A stretch of DNA of 7,775 nt from Opitutaceae bacterium UBA3033. GTDB taxonomy: Bacteria > Verrucomicrobiota > Verrucomicrobiia > Opitutales > Opitutaceae. Numbering within the stretch: position 1 is the stretch's first letter; the number at the start of each line of letters is the position of its first letter. This document shows, in pieces, positions 1 to 6,465 of this stretch. The notes beneath the pieces were generated by a model, which worked only from the letters and a program-made list of their open reading frames with translations, ran no database searches and was not told the origin of the DNA. The stretch is from the NCBI GenBank assembly GCA_002367815.1, contig DFDG01000092.1, positions 834-8,608 on the forward strand, written 5' to 3'. Position numbers and translations under genes: made by a program.

Positions 1-1349
1 CGGTCTCGATTGATCCACCGGGAAAGGGCATAGACCTGCGTTTTAAATACATCGCTGATCACGGCCAGGCCACCGGCCATGTCGCCATAGAGCGTGCAAT
101 AACCGACCGCGATTTCGCTTTTGTTGCCCGTGGTCAACAGCAGGGAACCAAACTTGTTCGACATCGCCATCATGAGCACACCACGGACGCGCGCCTGAAT
201 GTTTTCCTCCGTCACATCGATCGCTTTGCCCGTGAAGACCGGACGAAGCGCGGTTTCACAGGCCTGCACGGCCTCGGCGATGGCTATCGTTTCAAAACGA
301 ATGCCGAGATTTTCTGCGAGGATGCGGGCGTCGTCGCGCGAATGCTGCGAAGAAATGGAAGAGGGCAGGGAAACACCGATGATGTTGTCGTGACCAAGAG
401 CTTCGACCGCAATCACGGCAACCAAAGCGGAATCAATGCCTCCCGACAGGGCAATGAGCGCACGTTTGAACCCGCTTTTATGGGCGTAGTCGCGCAAGCC
501 CAACACCAACGCATCGTAGACGTCCTTCATGTCGTCTTGGGCAAACGTCGGGTGAAGGCTCGGCGGATCATTTAAAACGACTTGGCCTACCTCTACCGTT
601 CTCAATTCCTCGGCAAAGGCGGCGAGACTGAAAGTAATCTTACCCTTGGCGTCAGCCACGATGCTACGGCCATCGAATATCAATTCATCGTTTCCACCGA
701 CCGCGTTCAGGTATACCACGGGGCAGCCGAGGGTTTGGGCGGAATCGGTGACCAATTTGTCGCGCACATGACCTTTGCCATGATGCCAGGGACTGGCCGA
801 AAGATTGAGCATCAAGTCGCATTTTTCGGCTGCGAGCTGTTTCACCGGATCGAGTCCATTATAAAGCCGGCGGGTGCCGATCATGGGGTGGGTCCAAATG
901 TCCTCACATATCGTGACCCCGATGCGCAATCCGCCATGGTTGATCACCGCCGGTTTAGCGGAGGGTTCAAAATAGCGGTCTTCATCAAACACATCGTAAG
1001 TCGGCAGCAGGCATTTGTGGGCCGTGGAAATGACGCGTCCGTTCTGACAAAAAGCAGCGGCGTTGTAGCAATGTCTCCCTTTGCCGGTGAGATTACTCTC
1101 AACCGTGCCGATCAAGGCGGGCACAGTTTTAATGGCCTTGGCGATTTCCTGCAGGGATGCCTCCACATCGCTGACAAACCTTTTCTTGAACAGCAGATCG
1201 CGGGGCGGGTAACCGCAAACCACCAACTCGGGAAAAACCACCAACTCTGCGCCTTGGCCGACCAAGGTTTGATAGGCCTCCATGATTCTATGCCGATTTC
1301 CGGCCAGATCACCGACGATGGTATTTATTTGGGCAAGTCCGATGCGCAT
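1..1349 (-). CDS. nadE: Glutamine-dependent NAD+ synthetase (partial, C-terminus off the left edge)
   Basis: This enzyme makes NAD+ in the cytoplasm from deamido-NAD+, ATP and ammonia taken from glutamine, the last step of NAD synthesis. I translated the minus strand from the ATG at 1349; it stays open for 449 codons to the window edge. Residues 1 to about 265 form a nitrilase-type amidase domain with the expected Glu41 (FPELVVCGYPPRDLL), Lys112 (HKCLLPTYDVF) and Cys148 (GVTICEDIW). The synthetase domain follows, with the P-loop SGGIDS at 302-307, TTGNKSE at 406-412 and GYCTLYGDMAGG at 416-427. The amidase domain marks the glutamine-using form rather than the short ammonia-only NadE. Such proteins are usually about 540-560 residues, so roughly 100 residues are missing. 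An in-frame TAA 15 bases upstream of the ATG supports this start. The gene diverges from the tolC-like gene across 73 bp. Confidence 0.95.
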   Translation of the reverse strand, partial: MRIGLAQINTIVGDLAGNRHRIMEAYQTLVGQGAELVVFPELVVCGYPPRDLLFKKRFVSDVEASLQEIAKAIKTVPALIGTVESNLTGKGRHCYNAAAFCQNGRVISTAHKCLLPTYDVFDEDRYFEPSAKPAVINHGGLRIGVTICEDIWTHPMIGTRRLYNGLDPVKQLAAEKCDLMLNLSASPWHHGKGHVRDKLVTDSAQTLGCPVVYLNAVGGNDELIFDGRSIVADAKGKITFSLAAFAEELRTVEVGQVVLNDPPSLHPTFAQDDMKDVYDALVLGLRDYAHKSGFKRALIALSGGIDSALVAVIAVEALGHDNIIGVSLPSSISSQHSRDDARILAENLGIRFETIAIAEAVQACETALRPVFTGKAIDVTEENIQARVRGVLMMAMSNKFGSLLLTTGNKSEIAVGYCTLYGDMAGGLAVISDVFKTQVYALSRWINRD

Positions 1350-1422
1350 GATTACAAACCATTAACCATGAGCAGATTTCCGCAATCTGACAACTAGCAA
1401 GGCTTGCACTTGGCTGAATCGC

Positions 1423-2748
1423 ATGGATTGGTTGAATTGGATCATGAGAATGTTGCGCATCATCAGTTTGGGCGGGTTTGGACTTCTATCCGGATTATTC
1501 AGTTTAGCTGAACCGGTTACTTTGACATTTGAGGAAGCTTTGAAGCGGGTGGAAAGCACCAATCTGACGGTCCTGATCAGTCGGGAATCCGTGACCCAGG
1601 CAATAGAGAATGCCGCACAAACGCGCAGCAATCTCCTGCCGAACATAACCCTTAATGCCACGCAACGGCGAAATCTCTCTGCTTCGGTGGGAGCCAATGT
1701 CGTCGTCAGCGGGATCACAAATCGCTTCGATGCCCAGCTCAATGGTAGGTTCGATCTGTTAAACCCGACCAATATCGCCCGTTATCAGGCAGCCAAAATG
1801 GCCATCATGGTGGCGACTTTGGGTGAAGCTCAGGTCCGGCAGTCGATCATGGCGACAGTGGCCTCTACTTATTTTGTTCACTTACGAAATCTCGAGAGAA
1901 TCACGGTCCTTGATGACAATATTTCCCGGGCGCAACGCCTGCGGCAGCTGGCGCAAAATCAATTGAACGCTGGTGTGGCTACCCAAATTGATGTGACGCG
2001 AGCTGATTCTCAGCTGGCGGTGGCGCAACAGGCCCGCTTGCAGCAGGACACCGTGGTGCAAAGCAGCGAACTGCAATTAAAGCAATTGCTCTCGCTCGAT
2101 ATGGGCCAACCCCTCCAGTTTGTTCCTGTGGCGGTCCGACGCACTGCTCCCGGTATTTATACTTCCGGCGAAGCCGAAATGGCCTTCGACCGCCGGGCAG
2201 AGATGCAAAGTGCCCGGAGCCAATTAGAGCAAAATAAATTGGAGGTAAAAGCAGCCCGGTTTGGTCGCCTGCCCTCCCTGGCCTTGATCGGCAACTACGG
2301 TTACGCCACGGCCACGGTCTTTGATGGCAATGATGCGAAAGTATGGTCCGGCAGTCTGGCGATGAGCGTGCCAGTGTTTGATGGTCTCCGCACCAAGTCT
2401 TTGACCAATTACGCCCTTTCGCGTCGTCGGGCTCAGGAATTGCGCGTGCATGATCTGGAAAATCAAATTTCCGCCGAATTGCGTTTGGCCCGTCAAGACG
2501 CGACCTCACGCTTGGCCCAGATCAGCGTGGCGGAAAAAGGACTGGCCTTGGCCAGTGAAGAATTGGAATTGGCCCAAAAACGATTTGAACAGGGTGTGGC
2601 CGACAATCGGGAGATCATCGAAGCGCAGGCCCGGCTCTCCGATGCCAGCGACAATCTGGTTGAGGCGGTCTATCGCTACAATGTGAGTCGGGTCGAGTTG
2701 GCCCGGGCCCGAGGCGATGTGCGTTTCATTCTTACTGAGAATACCTGA
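1423..2748 (+). CDS. TolC-family outer-membrane efflux protein
   Basis: This is a probable outer-membrane channel of the TolC/OEP family. Such proteins form trimers whose beta-barrel and alpha-helical tunnel serve as the exit duct of efflux pumps or type I secretion. The N-terminus looks like a Sec signal peptide, with cleavage likely near SLA|EP (after residue 29); no lipobox cysteine is present. Two tandem OEP-type repeats are visible. The first is about residues 33-225 (LTFEEALKRVE, then helical NQLNAGVATQIDVTRA). The second is about 250-435 (RRAEMQSARSQLE, then FEQGVADNREIIEAQARLSD). The length of 441 is normal. ATG 1423 gives the longest form. ATG 1444 or 1450 would give a more typical short basic n-region (MRMLRII), and none has a clear Shine-Dalgarno site, so the exact start is open. 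It heads a stop/start-overlapping operon. No periplasmic adaptor or inner-membrane transporter lies in the window, so its substrate is unknown. Confidence 0.9.
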   Translation: MDWLNWIMRMLRIISLGGFGLLSGLFSLAEPVTLTFEEALKRVESTNLTVLISRESVTQAIENAAQTRSNLLPNITLNATQRRNLSASVGANVVVSGITNRFDAQLNGRFDLLNPTNIARYQAAKMAIMVATLGEAQVRQSIMATVASTYFVHLRNLERITVLDDNISRAQRLRQLAQNQLNAGVATQIDVTRADSQLAVAQQARLQQDTVVQSSELQLKQLLSLDMGQPLQFVPVAVRRTAPGIYTSGEAEMAFDRRAEMQSARSQLEQNKLEVKAARFGRLPSLALIGNYGYATATVFDGNDAKVWSGSLAMSVPVFDGLRTKSLTNYALSRRRAQELRVHDLENQISAELRLARQDATSRLAQISVAEKGLALASEELELAQKRFEQGVADNREIIEAQARLSDASDNLVEAVYRYNVSRVELARARGDVRFILTENT

Positions 2749-3347
2749 TGAGCGACCTGCGCCTTGTGTTGGCTTCCGCATCGCCGCGACGCCGGGAATT
2801 ATTGGCCCAGCTTGGGGTGCCGTTTGAGGTTATCACAGCCAATGTGGTCGAGTATGAAAACCCAAGCACGGATCCGCGTGAGATGGTGGCGCACAACGCG
2901 GCATTGAAGGCAGATTGGGTGGCGGAACGTCATCCGGAAGCCATGGTATTGGGCGCGGACACGACGGTATTTATTGACGGGCATGCTTTGAACAAACCCG
3001 CTGATCTGGTGGCCGCACGACTCATGCTGCGAAGACTCAGTGGACGCACCCATACGGTATTTACCGGCGTGGCACTGCGGCACCAATCAAGTGGATTGAA
3101 GGTGGACCGGGGGGTCGCGAGTGACGTCACTTTCAAGCAGTTGGATGATGCGATTATCTCCGATTATCTGGCGAAAGTGCACACGCTCGACAAAGCAGGG
3201 GGCTATGCGATTCAGGAGCACGGCGACCTGATCATTGCCAAACAGGAGGGGTCGCTGACAAATATCATCGGTCTACCTTTGGATGAAACGAAACAAATTT
3301 TGACGAATGCGGGTCTCCTGCCTGACTCTGGCATAAATCTGAAATGA
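2748..3347 (+). CDS. maf: Maf-family nucleoside triphosphate pyrophosphatase
   Basis: Maf proteins are cytoplasmic house-cleaning enzymes that hydrolyse nucleoside triphosphates, including modified ones, to monophosphate and pyrophosphate, and are linked to septum control. The family signature is complete: LASASPRRRELL at 8-19, GADTTV at 69-74 (Asp71 the likely catalytic or metal residue), RRLSGRTHTVFTGV at 95-108, DKAGGYAIQ at 148-156 and a C-terminal GSLTNIIGLPL at 168-178. The GADTTV and DKAGGYAIQ forms resemble the YhdE branch (dTTP/UTP pyrophosphatase) more than the YceF branch (m7GTP); that subgroup call is inference. The length of 199 is typical. The ATG shares its first base with the upstream TGA (TGATG), and the gene's own stop overlaps the next start, so translational coupling on both sides is likely. 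Confidence 0.94.
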   Translation: MSDLRLVLASASPRRRELLAQLGVPFEVITANVVEYENPSTDPREMVAHNAALKADWVAERHPEAMVLGADTTVFIDGHALNKPADLVAARLMLRRLSGRTHTVFTGVALRHQSSGLKVDRGVASDVTFKQLDDAIISDYLAKVHTLDKAGGYAIQEHGDLIIAKQEGSLTNIIGLPLDETKQILTNAGLLPDSGINLK

Positions 3348-4456
3348 AACCTCTGCTCGAAACCATGACCAAACACCGGGTCAACCGCGCGCGTATGCCG
3401 CGTCTATCCCGTGACCCGGAGGTGCTTTCCGTGCAGATCGGGGTGCTCGGCACGGTGCTGGTGCATTTGTTACTTTTCCTGATCGTGCCCTATTTTCTCA
3501 AATTTGAACACACGGACAATCTGGGTTCAGTGCCGCCGCCTCGGCAATTCAACATTGAATTGGCGCAGGATTATTTGGTTCCTCAGGTGGAGGAACCACC
3601 GGCGCCCTTCAAATTTGTAGAGGTCAATCCGGATGCGCCGGAAAATGCTCCGGACACCACGGAAAATTTTGGGGCCCAGAATCAACAAAAAGCCCAGGAG
3701 GAGGAATCCGAGGATATGAGCGGAGATCGTCCGGCGCTCGAAGGTCAGACCGAAATTGAATCCGAGCGCATCGTCAGTGGGCAGCTGTCGCCTCAGGTCC
3801 CACCCATGCCCAGCGCCCCTCCGCAACCGGAGCCCCCCCCCGAGACAGAGCAAACGGAAGCCGCCAAACGTGAACAGAATCCATTGAGCGGTTTTGAGAA
3901 ATCGCCGGAAAGTTCGGAAGACGGTTATGGTTCGAATGTGGCTCAACTGCCTGATGGAGACTACAAAGTGAGCGAGCATGTCGAAGGCTTGAAAGATGCG
4001 CCTGCCGATCCAAATGGCACGGGCTTGAACATCAAAATCAATCCGAATAAACCGATGCTCCGGCCAGTTTTGGAGAAGCGTGCCCGCCCGGCCATATTTA
4101 CAGAAAATAAAATAGGCACATCCAATATTGGACCGATCGGGTTGGACGCACGTTGGAGCAACTACGGTCAATATCTGCAGCAACTAATCGAAACGGTGCA
4201 AATTCAATGGGATCGAATTCTTATTCAAAGCCGGGTTTATCCCACATCCGGCACCCGAGTGGTCGTGAAATTTATTCTCAATCAAAAGGGCGAAATCGCC
4301 CGCATTCTCGGAGTAGAGGGAACGGCTGGAGATCTCGGCCAACAGAGTTGCGTTAGTGCGATCACCGCCCGATCACCCTATGGTGATTGGACTGCCGATA
4401 TGATCAGCGTTCTGGGAGAATCACAGGAAATGACCTTCACCTTCTATTATCAGTGA
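3344..4456 (+). CDS. TonB/TolA-like single-span envelope protein
   Basis: The architecture is that of an energy-transducing TonB or TolA-like protein. A basic cytoplasmic N-terminus (about 1-28) is followed by one membrane helix at about 30-53 (VLGTVLVHLLLFLIVPYFLKF). Then comes a long acidic, proline-rich periplasmic linker (about 60-260, with PPMPSAPPQPEPPPE at 153-167). A C-terminal globular domain (about 270-370) has the layout of the TonB_C/TolA_C fold: helix YLQQLIETVQIQWDRIL, strand TRVVVKFILNQKGEIARI, a helix with SCVSAITARSPYG, and a final strand QEMTFTFYYQ. TonB proteins span the periplasm to drive outer-membrane transporters, while TolA works in envelope constriction. No ExbB/ExbD, TolQ/TolR or receptor gene lies nearby, so which role applies cannot be decided. 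Start and stop overlap both neighbours (ATGA and GTGA). A run of nine C at 3833-3841 encodes PPP and could be a slippage or sequencing-error site. Confidence 0.78.
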   Translation: MKPLLETMTKHRVNRARMPRLSRDPEVLSVQIGVLGTVLVHLLLFLIVPYFLKFEHTDNLGSVPPPRQFNIELAQDYLVPQVEEPPAPFKFVEVNPDAPENAPDTTENFGAQNQQKAQEEESEDMSGDRPALEGQTEIESERIVSGQLSPQVPPMPSAPPQPEPPPETEQTEAAKREQNPLSGFEKSPESSEDGYGSNVAQLPDGDYKVSEHVEGLKDAPADPNGTGLNIKINPNKPMLRPVLEKRARPAIFTENKIGTSNIGPIGLDARWSNYGQYLQQLIETVQIQWDRILIQSRVYPTSGTRVVVKFILNQKGEIARILGVEGTAGDLGQQSCVSAITARSPYGDWTADMISVLGESQEMTFTFYYQ

Positions 4457-5199
4457 GCAACGCATTACCGGAATTCTGGAAACAGCTGCCACTGGGACGC
4501 GATGTTACCGTGATCACCGTGGATGCCAATGGCCTTGCGGCGTTGGCCAAACCTGCCGGTGTGCTTTCTCATCCCAATTCACCCGGCGAGGAAAAGCGTT
4601 CCTTGTTGCAGGCAAGCTACGATATGGAGGGAGAGTTTTACCATTGGACCGATCCGCAGGGCTCGCACCGGATCTGGTTGCTCAACCGGTTGGATTCGGC
4701 CACCTCCGGAGTGATTTTGCTATGCAAGAACGAGGAATTGGCCGGCGTGATGAAGGAGCACTTTCGCCGCAAACGTATCCGCAAGGTTTATAATGCAATG
4801 GTTTTCGGCAAAGCTCCCACCGGCATGCAGCTTTGGCGGGATCGGCTTGAGATTCAAAAACAAGCTGGCCGGATTCGCACCACCACGCGGGGGCATATTC
4901 CATGTGAAAGTCGCATGACCCTGTTGCGCGGTTGGGGTAGTCTATCCCTGATTCGTCTGGAACCGGTCACCGGTCGCAGCCATCAATTGCGGGTACAGTG
5001 CGCGAAGCGTAATCTGCCCATTGTTGGCGATGCGACCTATGGCGATTTTGCCCGAAACCGGGACTTCCAACGCAGCATGGGCAACAATCGTTTGTTTCTC
5101 CATTCACTCGAAACCACGTTTGATTACGAGTTTCACGGCCAGCGCACATTCTTTAGCGCCGTCGCCCCATTGCCGGTGGAATTTGAAAGCCGGCGTTGA
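4453..5199 (+). CDS. RluA-family RNA pseudouridine synthase (GTG start)
   Basis: This enzyme probably converts specific uridines in rRNA or tRNA to pseudouridine. It is a compact 248-residue catalytic-domain protein with no S4 RNA-binding domain. Motifs seen are LAKPAGVLSHP at 31-41, LLNRLDSATSG at 76-86 with catalytic Asp81, the KVYNAMVFG strand at 111-119, LEPVTGRSHQLRVQ at 169-182 and LPIVGDATYG at 188-197. The usual HRLD reads NRLD here; the catalytic Asp is intact. I chose the GTG at 4453 because it overlaps the upstream TGA (GTGA) like the other junctions of this operon, and the family match begins just after it. An in-frame ATG at 4387 would add 22 residues lying wholly inside the upstream gene. 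The target nucleotide cannot be read from sequence. It is the last long gene before the attenuator-like leader. Confidence 0.9.
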   Translation: MSNALPEFWKQLPLGRDVTVITVDANGLAALAKPAGVLSHPNSPGEEKRSLLQASYDMEGEFYHWTDPQGSHRIWLLNRLDSATSGVILLCKNEELAGVMKEHFRRKRIRKVYNAMVFGKAPTGMQLWRDRLEIQKQAGRIRTTTRGHIPCESRMTLLRGWGSLSLIRLEPVTGRSHQLRVQCAKRNLPIVGDATYGDFARNRDFQRSMGNNRLFLHSLETTFDYEFHGQRTFFSAVAPLPVEFESRR

Positions 5200-5211
5200 T
5201 CATCCGTGCGC

Positions 5212-5215
5212 GGAG
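5212..5215 (+). promoter_or_regulatory. Ribosome-binding site of the leader ORF
   Basis: GGAG lies 9 bases before the ATG at 5225. Most genes in this window have no recognisable Shine-Dalgarno sequence, so a clear one in front of a 37-codon ORF supports that ORF being translated. Confidence 0.6.
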
Positions 5216-5224
5216 TTGACAACC

Positions 5225-5338
5225 ATGGATTCCCTCGCCACGTATTTCTCCGTGAATCGCAACGCTTCTTATTATCTTAGTTTTGGTTTCTGGGCATTTT
5301 ATGCCCTGAAACAAATCGGCGGCTGCCACAAAAACTAA
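5225..5338 (+). CDS. Candidate aromatic-rich leader peptide controlling the downstream DAHP synthase
   Basis: This 37-codon ORF begins 25 bases after the pseudouridine synthase stop, behind a GGAG site, and ends just before an intrinsic terminator that precedes the aroF-type gene. Nine of its residues are aromatic: Tyr7, Phe8, Tyr16, Tyr17, Phe20, Phe22, Trp23, Phe25 and Tyr26. Seven of them fall in the stretch YYLSFGFWAFY (16-26). Leader peptides of attenuated operons typically carry a cluster of codons for the amino acid whose pathway they control, upstream of mutually exclusive hairpins; both are present here. Ribosomes stalled at the cluster would cover the 5' arm of the hairpin at 5286-5312, while a ribosome at the stop codon would cover 5318-5324. 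An alternative reading is a small membrane protein, since residues 16-28 are hydrophobic. The complementarity with the terminator makes a leader role more likely. I do not recognise it as a named family. Confidence 0.72.
   Translation: MDSLATYFSVNRNASYYLSFGFWAFYALKQIGGCHKN
5286..5312 (+). promoter_or_regulatory. Anti-antiterminator (1:2-type) hairpin over the aromatic codons
   Basis: The RNA can form an 11-bp stem with one U-U mismatch and a 3-base loop. GTTTC at 5286-5290 pairs with GAAAC at 5308-5312, and GGGCAT at 5292-5297 pairs with ATGCCC at 5301-5306. The 5' arm covers codons Phe22, Trp23 and Ala24; the 3' arm contains the 5303-5311 block needed for the antiterminator. This corresponds to the 1:2 hairpin of classic attenuators. 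Formation in vivo is inferred. Confidence 0.6.
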
Positions 5339-5380
5339 GCTGAATAATATTCACTTCGCCATAAAGCCGCCTTTCAGGGC
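5303..5380 (+). promoter_or_regulatory. Candidate antiterminator of the aroF-type attenuator
   Basis: GCCCTGAAA at 5303-5311 is the exact reverse complement of TTTCAGGGC at 5372-5380. GGCGGCT at 5318-5324 is the exact reverse complement of AGCCGCC at 5365-5371. The two helices are contiguous on the 3' side and separated by a 6-base bulge (5312-5317) on the 5' side, giving 16 base pairs without mismatch around a 40-base loop. The structure uses up the whole GC part of the 5' arm, the loop and half of the GC part of the 3' arm of the terminator at 5363-5391, so the two cannot coexist. It also competes with the hairpin at 5286-5312. This is a 2:3-type pairing read directly from sequence; its function is inferred. 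Confidence 0.65.
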
Positions 5381-5391
5381 GGCTTTTTTTT
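5363..5391 (+). terminator. Intrinsic terminator, probably the attenuator of the aroF-type gene
   Basis: AAAGCCGCC at 5363-5371 pairs with GGCGGCTTT at 5378-5386 around the loop TTTCAG, and eight T occupy 5384-5391. This is a textbook Rho-independent terminator on the plus strand. It closes the transcript of the tolC-like to pseudouridine synthase operon. It also lies only 20 bases before the ATG of the DAHP synthase, so any transcript containing the leader ORF must pass it to reach that gene. Its overlap with the antiterminator pairing suggests conditional rather than constitutive termination. Confidence 0.88.
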
Positions 5392-5411
5392 GCTCCAAAA
5401 CTTACCAGACC

Positions 5412-6458
5412 ATGATCCTACCAAAACCCAATCGACTCAACGACGACCAACTCGCCGAGATTACCGCCATTGTAACTGAATTCGACTGCAAGATTCAGCC
5501 GATCATCGGCGCCGTGCGCACCATCTATGCGATTGTCGGTGATGAGCGGGATGAACTCATGATCAACCGGTTGGAGGGTCTCGATTACGTTGATCGCATC
5601 GACCGCATTCAGTCACCGTTCAAATTGATGGATCGGCGTTCCGATCTGGCCAAGGGCCGGCTCACGATTGGCGGCGTCACCTTGGGGGAAGAACTGTTCA
5701 TCATTGCCGGGCAGTGCACCATCGATCCCAAGAATCCGAACTATTTCCACGAGACCGCTGCGGCGATGAAAGAAGCCGGGGCGCATGTGTTGCGTGGTGG
5801 GGTGTGGAAGCCTCGCACCAATCCTTATTCCTTCCAAGGGGACAATAAATCGCTGGACATTCTCATGGAAGCATCTCGCCGCACCGGTCTGCCCGTGGAT
5901 ACGGAGGTCATGGATGAGGAACAGATGAAACTCGCGATTGATGCGGGAGTGCAAGTGCTGCAGGTCGGCGCACGCAATGCGTTAAACTACTCATTGCTGC
6001 GGGCCATCGGTCGGGCCATCGGCCAGCGGCCGGATATCTCGGTGCTGTTAAAACGCAGCGTGCACATGGGGCCGCTTAATGAATTTATTTCCGCCGCCGA
6101 ATACATCGCGGCCTTTGGTAATCCCAACATCATGCTGTGTCCGCGCGGCACTACGCCCACCTTGGACGGTTACCGGAATCATCCCGACGAAAGCGTAACG
6201 CCCTTATTGAAGGAGAAGACCTGGGCCGCCGTCGTGGTAGATCCCTCGCATTCAGTGGGCAAGGCATCTTATGTGCCGGCGGCAGCTCTCGCGGCCGTGG
6301 CTTACGGCGCCGATGGCCTTTGCATTGAGAGTCATGTCAGTCCTTCTCACGGTATCGGCGATGATCCCAAGCAATCCATCACTCCCGAAGTGCTCACCAA
6401 GTTGATTAAACAGGCCAAACAGCTTTGGGCGATTCGTCGTGAAACAGTCGTGGTTTAA
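5412..6458 (+). CDS. aroF: 3-deoxy-7-phosphoheptulonate (DAHP) synthase, type I-beta, with divergent motifs
   Basis: DAHP synthase condenses phosphoenolpyruvate with erythrose 4-phosphate, the first committed step to chorismate and Phe, Tyr and Trp. Residues 1 to about 72 form the ferredoxin-like regulatory domain found in the Thermotoga-type enzyme (VRTIYAIVGDER, DRIDRIQSPFKL). From about 83 a TIM barrel follows. Expected metal ligands are Cys102 (IIAGQC), His280 (VDPSHSVG), Glu306 (CIESH) and Asp317 or Asp318 (GIGDDPKQS). Substrate-binding motifs are KPRTNPYSFQG from Lys133, QVGARN around Arg188 and LLKR at 212-215. Two signatures deviate: AGQC instead of AGPC, and LCPRGTTPT (242-250) instead of LCERGIRT, losing the Glu but keeping Arg245. 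GGVWKPRT also carries an unusual Trp132. The length of 348 is normal. No clear Shine-Dalgarno precedes the ATG. The gene symbol is by family. The fold is certain, but the exact activity of this divergent form is a little less so. Confidence 0.87.
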   Translation: MILPKPNRLNDDQLAEITAIVTEFDCKIQPIIGAVRTIYAIVGDERDELMINRLEGLDYVDRIDRIQSPFKLMDRRSDLAKGRLTIGGVTLGEELFIIAGQCTIDPKNPNYFHETAAAMKEAGAHVLRGGVWKPRTNPYSFQGDNKSLDILMEASRRTGLPVDTEVMDEEQMKLAIDAGVQVLQVGARNALNYSLLRAIGRAIGQRPDISVLLKRSVHMGPLNEFISAAEYIAAFGNPNIMLCPRGTTPTLDGYRNHPDESVTPLLKEKTWAAVVVDPSHSVGKASYVPAAALAAVAYGADGLCIESHVSPSHGIGDDPKQSITPEVLTKLIKQAKQLWAIRRETVVV

Positions 6459-6465
6459 CTTGTAA

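Noticed and set aside
582..1397. Open plus-strand frame of 271 codons (also 199-393 and 342-575)
   Set aside because: It lies antisense to nadE, whose minus-strand translation carries every expected catalytic motif; the plus-strand product has no recognisable domain.
1979..2509. Minus-strand open frame of 176 codons inside the tolC-like gene
   Set aside because: It is a shadow of a clear TolC-family coding frame, with composition typical of an antisense frame and no start context.
3527..4183. Minus-strand open frame of 218 codons inside the tonB/tolA-like gene
   Set aside because: It is antisense to a frame with membrane helix, linker and C-terminal domain in the right order; its own product is an Arg-rich sequence with no domain I can name.
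5216..5221. Perfect TTGACA -35 hexamer before the leader ORF
   Set aside because: No acceptable -10 lies 15-19 bases downstream, and transcription from it would begin inside the leader ORF, after its start codon. The leader's own promoter is not identified; read-through from the upstream operon is possible.
5021..5224. Upstream extension of the leader ORF frame, beginning at an ATG at 5021
   Set aside because: This part overlaps the pseudouridine synthase in another frame. The ATG at 5225 has the only good ribosome-binding site, and the aromatic cluster lies wholly downstream of it.
5323..5350. CTGCCA-N16-TAATAT as a promoter for the DAHP synthase gene
   Set aside because: Each box matches 4 of 6. 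A transcript from it would begin just before the terminator without the leader strand needed for antitermination, so it is unlikely to be the main promoter, though it is not excluded.
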